Part shown: one piece after another, positions 13,701-21,729 of the stretch
How positions within the stretch are numbered: the stretch's first letter is position 1
Layout: each line of letters starts with the position of its first letter
Origin: a virus
Virus record (IMG/VR): IMGVR_UViG_3300042402_000440
Span: 1 to 31,163 of that record
Reading direction: 5' to 3' (one strand)
Length of the DNA stretch: 31,163 nt
Translations under genes and position numbers: made by a program
Notes under the pieces: generated by a model
What the model saw: the letters and a program-made list of their open reading frames with translations, nothing else
Databases searched by the model: none
What the model was told of the DNA's origin: nothing

Positions 13701-14120
13701 TTAGGCTAAAGATACTGTTAAGTTACCAGAACTTACTTGGAAAGTGTCGCCAGTTTCGATGGTCTTTGCAGTTGTAACTGCACCGTAGAACAACACATTG
13801 CCAGCACCTGCTGTGCTACCGTCCATAATGGCGATGTGAGTGATTGTGCCCCAGTTAGCAGTAGCGGCATCGAATGTCACTGTTGCGTTGGTTGCTGATG
13901 TTCCACTTGAAGCGGATGCGAATGTCACTGCCTTACGAGCATAGGCAGAAGAGGAAGTTGTTACTTCGTCTGACAATGTTCCTGCTTCTAGGTTAGCGGC
14001 TGCGTTTGTAGAAGTGTTTGTGAACAGGGCCAAATAACGAGCGGCTGGCTGTGAGAATGCTGTGGCTGTTAGAGTGTGGTCTAACAATTTGTTTTCTAGA
14101 TAATTTGAGGCTGCTGACAT
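13701..14120 (-). CDS. Conserved phage tail-associated protein, 139 aa
   Basis: It starts SNYLENKLLDHTL, then YLALFTN, AYARKAVTF, NWGTITHIAIMDG, NVLFYGAV and a final DTFQVSSGNLTVSL. This succession matches a small beta-rich protein widespread in phages of aquatic bacteria, usually located among tail fibre genes. It is probably a structural component or chaperone of the tail fibres. AAGGAG lies six bases before the ATG. Its leader carries a 10-bp hairpin, and a terminator follows the gene, so it may be expressed as its own unit, perhaps at a higher level than its neighbours. Confidence 0.8.
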   Translation of the reverse strand: MSAASNYLENKLLDHTLTATAFSQPAARYLALFTNTSTNAAANLEAGTLSDEVTTSSSAYARKAVTFASASSGTSATNATVTFDAATANWGTITHIAIMDGSTAGAGNVLFYGAVTTAKTIETGDTFQVSSGNLTVSLA

Positions 14121-14262
14121 AATAATCTCCTTGGTTGATATGTTGTCATAGCAGACAACATATGGTTGTCTGTTGTCATCACTGTCTTCTGACTGTGTAT
14201 TTAGTCGAAACCTAAATAATCACTGAAAAAAGCAAATAAAAGGTAAAAAAAGTTAAAAAAAG
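14121..14262 (-). promoter_or_regulatory. Leader with hairpin and poly-T tracts upstream of the 139-aa gene
   Basis: This intergenic stretch begins (in transcription order) with a minus-strand AACTTTTTTT unit twice plus further T runs right after the 668-aa gene, without an obvious stem. It ends with a perfect 10-bp hairpin (14138-14147 with 14154-14163, loop of six) just before the ribosome binding site. Two more GTTGTC copies in the plus strand (14165-14170 and 14172-14177) could pair alternatively with the GACAAC arm. It may control expression; no convincing promoter is visible. Confidence 0.45.
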
Positions 14263-16269
14263 TTAGAAAGAAAACACTCTAACTTTTCCTGCGGACTCGT
14301 TGGTTGATACTACAAATTTAGTTCCGTGGATGGCCACATCAATGGCTCCGGACACTGAGACCGTGGCTTCGAGACTGCCATCTAAGATGTTAAAAATATG
14401 AACTTGGTTGAAGTCCGCAACAATGGCGTATCTATGATTTATGTCTACACTCTTACCAAATGCATCGCTTTGTTGTGGATCAGGATTGGCAAGTGTCTGC
14501 ACAAGATTACCATTGGTTAAATTGAAGATATAGGCTTTGCCCACATTACTGCCTGCATCGGAACTGGAGATATCCTCACCTGGTGCACCTACCACAGCAT
14601 AGTTTCCATATATGGCCACAGCACTACCAAATTGGTCTAGATATTGTGTAGAGAATGGATTTGGATTGTCGATGGTTCTAATCAAGTTACCTGTAGATGC
14701 TGAATATTGATACAGTCTGTATGTGTCTGTGAAATTTGCAGTAACTCTTCTAGTGCCAACAATTATATTATCACCGTAGATGTCTACAATAAATTCGCGA
14801 TTTCCTAAAATAAATTCTACATTTACTGTTCTTAATAATTGTCCTGTGCTTAATGAATATATAAGAACAGAATCGGTATTCTGCCCTATAACAATATAAG
14901 TGTCACTGATAGCCACAGAATAGCCGGTGTAATAGTCAGTGGCATCGTTTGGATTATTTAATGTATAAAGAATTACACCTGTGGGTATGTCAATCACATA
15001 GGCTCGACCTTTAAACGAAGTATTAGATCCATCTTCATATGGTGCTCCTATCACTGCATAGTTGCCCGACACAGCCACAGCAAAACCAAATTCATCGTCA
15101 GTGAAATTTAGAGTCTGACTTGCATTGGGATTGCTGATAGTTCTAGTTAATGCTCCAGTTACCGATGAAAACACATAAGCAATACCATTGTTAGTGCCAT
15201 TGACATCATAACTTGGTGCTCCTACAACAATATTGGTTCCTTCAAATGCCAACGCACGACCAAAGCCTGTTTCACCGGACGCAGGATTTGTTATCTCCAC
15301 AGTTTGTGTGGTAGTTACATTCAAAGCAGAGGTCATTGATGACACGGTATTCACTGTTAAACTTGTGTTTCTTCTTCTTGAATTTAGAGTATCTGAAAAG
15401 AACACAAAATTGTTGGTCAATGCTTGATTAAAAATAAATCGTATTCTGCTGTTTGCACTTGATACAGTTTTGGTAAATTCAGAAGCCAAACTTGAAGCAA
15501 ATTCTATAACCACTTGGAATTCAGGTAGACTTAGACTAAAGTTGCTGTTCATTGTAGACAACAGTTGTTTGATTCTAGTTATTGTCAGCAGTGCCGGAAA
15601 ACCAAAAGGAGGACTAAAAGCACTAGACAAGGTTGCACTGGCCACCGCTTTCATTGTGGGATTAATAACAGTCTGACTTACACCAGCAAACAATGCGGCA
15701 AACTTGCCTGGGTTGAATATAGCAACCGCTGACAAGGTGCTGACACTGGCCACCACACTTTGTAATTGCTTTATACGCAATGCAGTTTTGGTAGGGATGC
15801 TGAAAACTGCGTTGAATGCAGAACGGAAAAACTTTGGTATTCTAAATGTGACAAAACTAGGAAATTCAGGCGAAGGTGCATTCTGTGTGTTAGAGCCGTA
15901 TTCAAAAGCACCGCTGGGTAATTGTCTACCTCGATCTTCTAACTGCCATCCTTCTTGAAAATTTAGCACACAGTCAATGCCTTCAGGCAGTCCTTGAAGC
16001 ACCAATGCTTCTATGTCAATTTCAATGTAGGTTGGGAATTCACAGACTAAACTGCTGGAGACAGCAAATATGCCTTGACCGCCTTTGGTTGCATAACGCA
16101 TTGTATGAGACAATGTCGAAGTTGATTCTAAATCACTATAGGTGCGTCTAGTTCTACGCACCACGGCAGCAAGTGTGGTTGTGTTTGTAAGTGCCGCTGA
16201 TATATTTTTATCAACTACTCTTACCCTAAAGGCATTAGTTAGTTTTGCGGTTGCTGTAAGTGTGGCCAT
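14263..16269 (-). CDS. Tail protein with a C-terminal seven-bladed FG-GAP-like beta-propeller
   Basis: A 668-aa protein. The first half has degenerate Ala/Ser/Thr/Val-rich repeats like the 944-aa adhesin. From about residue 325 to the end there are seven repeats of the form F-G-x-(A/S)-V-A-(I/V)-x-G-x-Y-x-(V/I)-(V/I)-G-A-P. Each is followed by a strand pair and S-x-x-T-G; the first, second and fifth blades are near-consensus and the others degenerate. This is the FG-GAP/integrin-alpha propeller pattern, and seven is the number that closes such a ring. It lies directly after the J-like tip protein, suggesting a side fibre or receptor-binding role. AAAGGA precedes the ATG. Confidence 0.8.
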   Translation of the reverse strand: MATLTATAKLTNAFRVRVVDKNISAALTNTTTLAAVVRRTRRTYSDLESTSTLSHTMRYATKGGQGIFAVSSSLVCEFPTYIEIDIEALVLQGLPEGIDCVLNFQEGWQLEDRGRQLPSGAFEYGSNTQNAPSPEFPSFVTFRIPKFFRSAFNAVFSIPTKTALRIKQLQSVVASVSTLSAVAIFNPGKFAALFAGVSQTVINPTMKAVASATLSSAFSPPFGFPALLTITRIKQLLSTMNSNFSLSLPEFQVVIEFASSLASEFTKTVSSANSRIRFIFNQALTNNFVFFSDTLNSRRRNTSLTVNTVSSMTSALNVTTTQTVEITNPASGETGFGRALAFEGTNIVVGAPSYDVNGTNNGIAYVFSSVTGALTRTISNPNASQTLNFTDDEFGFAVAVSGNYAVIGAPYEDGSNTSFKGRAYVIDIPTGVILYTLNNPNDATDYYTGYSVAISDTYIVIGQNTDSVLIYSLSTGQLLRTVNVEFILGNREFIVDIYGDNIIVGTRRVTANFTDTYRLYQYSASTGNLIRTIDNPNPFSTQYLDQFGSAVAIYGNYAVVGAPGEDISSSDAGSNVGKAYIFNLTNGNLVQTLANPDPQQSDAFGKSVDINHRYAIVADFNQVHIFNILDGSLEATVSVSGAIDVAIHGTKFVVSTNESAGKVRVFSF

Positions 16270-16278
16270 TGTTATCCT

Positions 16279-19200
16279 TTAATCTTGAAATGGAACATTG
16301 TGTTGAAACTTTACCACAGGGTCTTTTGCACTTACATTGGTAAGAAACACGCCAGCGGATGTTGTAATATTTACAAAAGCATTGCCTGGCACAGTTTTTC
16401 TGTCCGTCTTCCATCTTAATTTTACACTGCTGTAGGTCAGTGGGTCACCAGCAGGTGCAGTCATTGTTGCTCCCTCTGTGGTCCATTTAATAGTAGTTGA
16501 ATCACTGATACCTGGCCAAGCCAAATCGCAGTTGGCATCAATGATAACACCTGCTGGAATGTTCATATAGTAATTGGTAGCACCTGACATCATTTGACTA
16601 GGGTTTACTAATATGGTTCTATCATCTACAAGTTCGCTGTTGGCAGTATCAAGATTGTCTGCACCACTGTTGGCACCTTCATAGATGTCACCGTATTTCT
16701 TTGAGGTAAATGTTCCGCGGAGATCAATCTTTTGAAACAAGGTGCCAAAAACGCCGCCAAATATGCTGACCTCTGCCGGTGATGAGGCTTTGACCTTGAT
16801 TGGCTTGTTGAATGTGATTTTGATGTTGGTTCGCTTGGTGCTCTTACCTCCAGGTGCAGGACAAAATTCTACATTGGTTATTCTCAATTCTTCTTGTGCA
16901 ATAAGTCCCCAAGTCTTGGCTAAACTTGGTCTTGCCACTCTTAATGAAGTGGTAGCCTTGCCGCAGAATGTGCTGTTTAATGCTGTGCCGTCTGTGGTCA
17001 ACAATCCTTGGGGTGCGTTTATGATATAACGAGCATCTGGAGTTAATGAAGGAATTGCACCAAAATTAACCACTGTGGTAGTTACTCCAGCCACTGTGGT
17101 TGTAGTCAGTGTGGCTGCACTTACACTAAGACTGGCTGCTACTGTGTTTGTAGATTGTTCGGTGAATGTAATACTACCACTGCCTTCGATCACTTGAGGA
17201 TCGCCAACCGGAGCAGTGCCAGTAAAGGTTAATTTTAATGTTTGCCCATTGCCACACAATGCACCACTTGGTTCAAATGTGTAGTCTATTTTGCTACGAG
17301 TCAAGACATCACTGGCATCAGTTTGTAAATTAGCAGGACCCATTGATGCTGGAGCATACGGAGTTTGGTCTATTTCACTGGTAGTAAATTTCCATATATC
17401 TGCAGATGACGGTGTGTAAAATTCAGACTGAGGACCTCGTGCATCATTGCTGTTGGCAGCATCATTTTCACAATCACAGTTGGTAACAATGCCTGCTGGC
17501 CATACTACATAATAATCACTGCCTGGGGCTCTTTGTTTAAAAGGTATTTCAACGGTATCTGAAATCACAGTGCAGTTAGCAATTGGCACCGTGTCGTAGA
17601 TTACTCCATCTGATTGATACAAAACAAAACTGCCTGTGCCTTTGGCAATTGGAATAACTATGCCTTTGCTGTCGTCGGGATCAATTTCACCAAGTCCATA
17701 AACCCAGCCTGTGTCATCCGTGGCTCTGTCTACAGTGGCTGTTCTTTCAGTGCCTACTGCTGTGGCAGTAAATGGGTCACCAACTGTAGGGGCTGAGTTT
17801 GCAGTTTCACCTTCCCAACCCAATGATGTCCAATAGTTTTTTACTTTTAAATCGGTGTTGAGATTTGTTCCAGAACCCAAGGCACGAATTTTATATCGCT
17901 TGCCTACAGTGATTTCTAGTGATAGTTTGCCATTAGGAAAGTTTGTGGCTGGTGCTGTGGCAAACCATTGTGTGCCGTTGGTGTTATTAGGAGCACCGAA
18001 CCAACTGAAATCAGTGTTGCCTGCTTGTGCAATGGTATATTTGTAGTCTAAGGTTGGCGTAATGGAACTTGAGGTTACAGGCACCGCTCCCAGTCTAGCC
18101 GCTTCAATTGAAAAGCGTATGAAATAACTGCCTTTGAAAGGCACATTCGAACTTGCAACACACACGGTGCTGTCACTGCCTGCAAAATTGTTTGCTGGCA
18201 AAGTCTGTGCCACTAATAATTTACAAGGGGTGGTTGGACCATCTGCCGGTGGTATATTTTCAAAGTCACAATCAATACAACCACTTATGGTTTGCCATTG
18301 TGCTGTGCCTTTGTTGTAGGCTAGAATGTCTTTGTTTTTAGCACCTGGCTTAATTTTAACTTCTACGGCAGGGCCACCTGTGGCCAACAAAGGTGTTTTG
18401 AAATCAATGCTGGTAGCACCAGTGGTTAGATTTACTGTGTCTGCTTTGACTGTAAGACTACTGGCCACAACCAAACTGCCACCCGATGCTGTGCCAACTA
18501 GGTCAACGCCTGTGGCACTTTGGAAGGTTTCAAATATTCTTGTGAATAGACTCTTACCAGTGTCGCCTGATCCAAATAGATCGCTGACCTTGCTTAACAA
18601 TGATACCAAACTCAACGCACCCAACAAGCCGCCTGTGCTATCGAAAATTGAAGTGCTGGGATCCACAGCCTGTGTGGTTTGTCTTGGCACGAAGTTGACC
18701 AATCCGCTGACACCGCTGAAAGGACCTGTTGTGGCTGTGTTTATGCCTCGAGTCTTGACAACAAAATCACTGCTACTTACGCTATCATATTCAAATGTCA
18801 CTGATGTGCCGCTGGTGTAGACACCACCGCCTACGGGACGCTGAACTGATATAACTCTATAACTACGGTTTTCTTCAGCAAGACTGACATCGTTGCTTAA
18901 CCAAAATTCAAGGGCTTCAACAATGCCGGTTGGAGCAGTGCTTGAGATCTGGACCCTAGGACGAGCATCGATTTCTACCTTGCTGACTGTGGGTGTGCCA
19001 GGTGTGCCAATGCTACCGAATGTTATGATACCATTGGCATCACTGCGAGTGAAACGGAATAGATCTACTACACTATACACATTCACATTGTATTCCAATG
19101 CAGTGAGGTCCATCATCAATGCACCGTCGTTGTCCTGCTGTTCTTTGACAGCAATTATGCGGAACAGTTTGGCACTAAAACCAAATCGTGAATTAGTAAC

Positions 19201-20547
19201 ATCAATGACATCACCGGCTTTGAGATTGTAGTAGGTCCAATCTGTTTTGAATTGTATGACCTTGTCTATGCGGCTCTGTTTAAGTTCAATCAAGCCCAAC
19301 ATCTGTGCCTGAATGGGCTCATTCACAATGTCATAGGTTATGTTTAAGGTCTTGGGCTCTTCATTTGAGTTGAGACTGAACGGTGTCCAATCGGCTGGCA
19401 CTGAACTGGTTGGAACTGCAATATTGTAGAAGTCTGCACTGTCGCGAAGTTCTCTATGTGGGAACTGCACCTTGACAGCATTGTATAAATCTTGTAGGCC
19501 TGTGCCGCTGACTGATATGTTGCCAATGATGTTGGTGTCATCGAAAGCAGCCACACTGGTTTCTGCTTTGTTGATTATGACGCCCCACTTGCCTTCGTGC
19601 GTGTCATAACTCAACCAACTTGCAGTAGCATTTAGTATGGCCTCTGAATTGTCTAACACGCTGTTGGCAGTGTCGATGAGACCGTTGATCTGATATCTAT
19701 CGCCTAGGGTCTGTGCTCCGGTGCCTTCATCTGCATAAGCCACACTGGCTAGACTGTAGGTGTTGAGTGCAGTAATATCTGCAGTAAGTATGTCACCGGC
19801 GGCTATGCCTGCACCGTAAGTGGTGTTGGTAAGGTAATCATAAATGACATCGCCTGGTGTAAACATTGAACTGGCAATGTTAAATTTGACATCCGGTAGT
19901 GAAGTAACACCTTTGTCTCGGTTGTAGTCTACCTTGACCAATGCAAACACCACATTGGTTAGAGCATTGTCTGTGTCGGTCCAATTTGGAAATACTGATT
20001 CAGAGTTGGCTACTGCACCTGCAAAGCCCACAGGTAGTTGTCCTGCTGTTCTACCACCTGCATAAAAATAGATCTGTATAAGTCCGCTGGCGTTGCGGTC
20101 AATGTTGCCTCCACGATCTAGTGTGTAGTCAACAGTGATACCATCTGATTTGAATTGCACTCTTTGGTCATTGAGATAGACATTGTTTAGTAGATAGGTT
20201 GTAGCCGAACTGGTTGAATATAGACTACCAGTCTTTTCTGTTAGAGCCAATGCAAACCACATTGTCTTGTTGTTGTTGGTCATTACGGCATCAATGATGT
20301 TGCCGCCAAAGAATGCTGAACCATATAACACTGGTATCTTAGAATCAGCATTGGGCTTGACCTGTAGTCTTACACCTTCATCAATGTTGTTGGTGCCGCT
20401 ATCCTGACCTTTGTTAGCACTCTTGCTGAGTCTGTTTACTGCATAGCCTAGTATGGCTGTTCGTGCCAATGTGCCAAATATGCTGTTGCCACTAACAATT
20501 CCTACAGCACTCTTGGCAAAGTTTACAATGCCTGATAGAAAACTCAT
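16279..20547 (-). CDS. Tail tip attachment protein, lambda J-like
   Basis: At 1422 aa this is the largest protein, placed after tape measure and two small tip proteins exactly as J is in lambda. The N-terminus has a hydrophobic stretch (FGTLARTAILGYAVNRL). The first 500 residues look like a tail hub (LQVKPNADSKIPVLYGSAFF; later VKVQFPHRELRDSADFYN). A fibronectin III-like segment follows at about 515-620. The remaining 800 residues contain beta-sandwich domains and clustered Cys (CIDCDF; CDCEN). It should form the central tip that contacts the host receptor and controls DNA release. Its start overlaps the upstream stop as ATGA. Confidence 0.87.
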   Translation of the reverse strand: MSFLSGIVNFAKSAVGIVSGNSIFGTLARTAILGYAVNRLSKSANKGQDSGTNNIDEGVRLQVKPNADSKIPVLYGSAFFGGNIIDAVMTNNNKTMWFALALTEKTGSLYSTSSATTYLLNNVYLNDQRVQFKSDGITVDYTLDRGGNIDRNASGLIQIYFYAGGRTAGQLPVGFAGAVANSESVFPNWTDTDNALTNVVFALVKVDYNRDKGVTSLPDVKFNIASSMFTPGDVIYDYLTNTTYGAGIAAGDILTADITALNTYSLASVAYADEGTGAQTLGDRYQINGLIDTANSVLDNSEAILNATASWLSYDTHEGKWGVIINKAETSVAAFDDTNIIGNISVSGTGLQDLYNAVKVQFPHRELRDSADFYNIAVPTSSVPADWTPFSLNSNEEPKTLNITYDIVNEPIQAQMLGLIELKQSRIDKVIQFKTDWTYYNLKAGDVIDVTNSRFGFSAKLFRIIAVKEQQDNDGALMMDLTALEYNVNVYSVVDLFRFTRSDANGIITFGSIGTPGTPTVSKVEIDARPRVQISSTAPTGIVEALEFWLSNDVSLAEENRSYRVISVQRPVGGGVYTSGTSVTFEYDSVSSSDFVVKTRGINTATTGPFSGVSGLVNFVPRQTTQAVDPSTSIFDSTGGLLGALSLVSLLSKVSDLFGSGDTGKSLFTRIFETFQSATGVDLVGTASGGSLVVASSLTVKADTVNLTTGATSIDFKTPLLATGGPAVEVKIKPGAKNKDILAYNKGTAQWQTISGCIDCDFENIPPADGPTTPCKLLVAQTLPANNFAGSDSTVCVASSNVPFKGSYFIRFSIEAARLGAVPVTSSSITPTLDYKYTIAQAGNTDFSWFGAPNNTNGTQWFATAPATNFPNGKLSLEITVGKRYKIRALGSGTNLNTDLKVKNYWTSLGWEGETANSAPTVGDPFTATAVGTERTATVDRATDDTGWVYGLGEIDPDDSKGIVIPIAKGTGSFVLYQSDGVIYDTVPIANCTVISDTVEIPFKQRAPGSDYYVVWPAGIVTNCDCENDAANSNDARGPQSEFYTPSSADIWKFTTSEIDQTPYAPASMGPANLQTDASDVLTRSKIDYTFEPSGALCGNGQTLKLTFTGTAPVGDPQVIEGSGSITFTEQSTNTVAASLSVSAATLTTTTVAGVTTTVVNFGAIPSLTPDARYIINAPQGLLTTDGTALNSTFCGKATTSLRVARPSLAKTWGLIAQEELRITNVEFCPAPGGKSTKRTNIKITFNKPIKVKASSPAEVSIFGGVFGTLFQKIDLRGTFTSKKYGDIYEGANSGADNLDTANSELVDDRTILVNPSQMMSGATNYYMNIPAGVIIDANCDLAWPGISDSTTIKWTTEGATMTAPAGDPLTYSSVKLRWKTDRKTVPGNAFVNITTSAGVFLTNVSAKDPVVKFQHNVPFQD

Positions 20548-21107
20548 TGTGGGGCTCCGAAGTTGAAGTTAGCACTCTGTAATGGTAGCACACGAGCCAT
20601 ATCGCCGCTGGTAAAGTCACTGGGGTTAGTGCGTCTGCCTGTGATTTTGTCTTGTAGCATTTCAACAACCGAAGTCACTGTAAGTGTTAGCACCACGGTG
20701 CCTGTGCTGGATCCCATATCCAAATCATCTGATATGTCGTAATTAGAAACAATGCCTTGAAACTTGCCAGCGGGGTTGCCAGCAATGCTTAGGAGTTCAC
20801 CAGTTGTGACATCAAAGAAGCCACGGAATATTTTGCATTCACTGCCTTTGATTCTGTTGTCAATGATGTCTGTGACATTTGAACTAGGCACACCAGCAAT
20901 GGCAATTGAGATATCACTAGGTGAAGCACGAAGTGTATCTTCAGTGCTGCCGATGCTTAACAATTGACCCAATCCAGTATAACTCAAACCCCCTATACTG
21001 TAGGCTTTGTGATAGTCACTGAATGTCAGTATGGCATACCCTGGTATGTCTAACTTCACAAACAGGTTGGTCTGTATGTTCTTGTAGGCACTAAGACTAA
21101 TGGCCAT
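20544..21107 (-). CDS. Tail tip/hub protein, lambda L- or DUF2163-like by position
   Basis: A 187-aa beta-rich protein (NLFVKLDIPGYAILTFSDY near the start, CKIFRGFFD in the middle, VVEMLQDKITGRRTNPSDF near the end). The segment MLQDKITGRRT followed by an acidic-aromatic stretch recalls small tip proteins that precede the J-like protein in siphoviruses. It is coupled by a one-base overlap to the previous gene and by ATGA to the next. A distal tail-tip role is inferred from gene order. Confidence 0.68.
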   Translation of the reverse strand: MAISLSAYKNIQTNLFVKLDIPGYAILTFSDYHKAYSIGGLSYTGLGQLLSIGSTEDTLRASPSDISIAIAGVPSSNVTDIIDNRIKGSECKIFRGFFDVTTGELLSIAGNPAGKFQGIVSNYDISDDLDMGSSTGTVVLTLTVTSVVEMLQDKITGRRTNPSDFTSGDMARVLPLQSANFNFGAPQ

Positions 21108-21727
21108 TACAGACTCTCCGCAAACACAAACGGACCATCCCAGGCCACTTGATCTCTATCAAAGATATTCCAATTAGGAAACTTCACGCATATCACTGAC
21201 CAAGTCACTGCCTGTCCTACTAATAGGGTGTAGGTGCCTGCGGCATCACGCAAGGGTCTGTGTAGTGTAATGGTGTTTGAATTGTGTGCAACATCAGCGG
21301 CCACGGTATAGACCTTGCCGCTTGCTCCTAGTTGTATGAAATCACCTGCTTTGAATTTAAATTGTCCGCCACTGAGTCCGCTGGTGCCACCTGTTATTGT
21401 CAAAGTGTTGCCAGAGGTTGCTGTGACTGTGATAGCCGAGACATTGCTGAGATTGCCTTGATAACCATTAAGCCAACTGTGTCCGGCAAGATTGATCTGT
21501 ATGGTGCCTACAGTGACTCTGTCTAAGGCTTCCATCTTTTCAATCAAGCCACGGAAATCACTCCACCTGGGTCCATTAGGCAGTGACACTTCGAATTCCC
21601 ATATCTGGCCACCTAGGCTTGTGGTTTTCACTGTGCCATCACGACTGGTAGTCTGTGCTACTTTCTTTTTCTTGTTGATACTGATTGCTTGACTGTAATC
21701 AATAACGGTTTGAAATGCTGTGGTCAT
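21107..21727 (-). CDS. Distal tail protein, lambda M-like by position
   Basis: A 206-aa beta-rich protein: QIWEFEVSLPNGPRWSDF near residue 40, then NLAGHSWLNGYQGN, a Ser/Thr/Gly-rich insertion around 100-150, and VKFPNWNIFDRDQVAWDGPF near the C-terminus. It lies immediately after the tape measure, where siphoviruses encode the first ring of the tail tip. AGGAG lies within the end of the tape measure gene. The gap is two bases, so translation is coupled. The exact family is not recognised. Confidence 0.7.
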   Translation of the reverse strand: MTTAFQTVIDYSQAISINKKKKVAQTTSRDGTVKTTSLGGQIWEFEVSLPNGPRWSDFRGLIEKMEALDRVTVGTIQINLAGHSWLNGYQGNLSNVSAITVTATSGNTLTITGGTSGLSGGQFKFKAGDFIQLGASGKVYTVAADVAHNSNTITLHRPLRDAAGTYTLLVGQAVTWSVICVKFPNWNIFDRDQVAWDGPFVFAESL

Positions 21728-21729
21728 TA

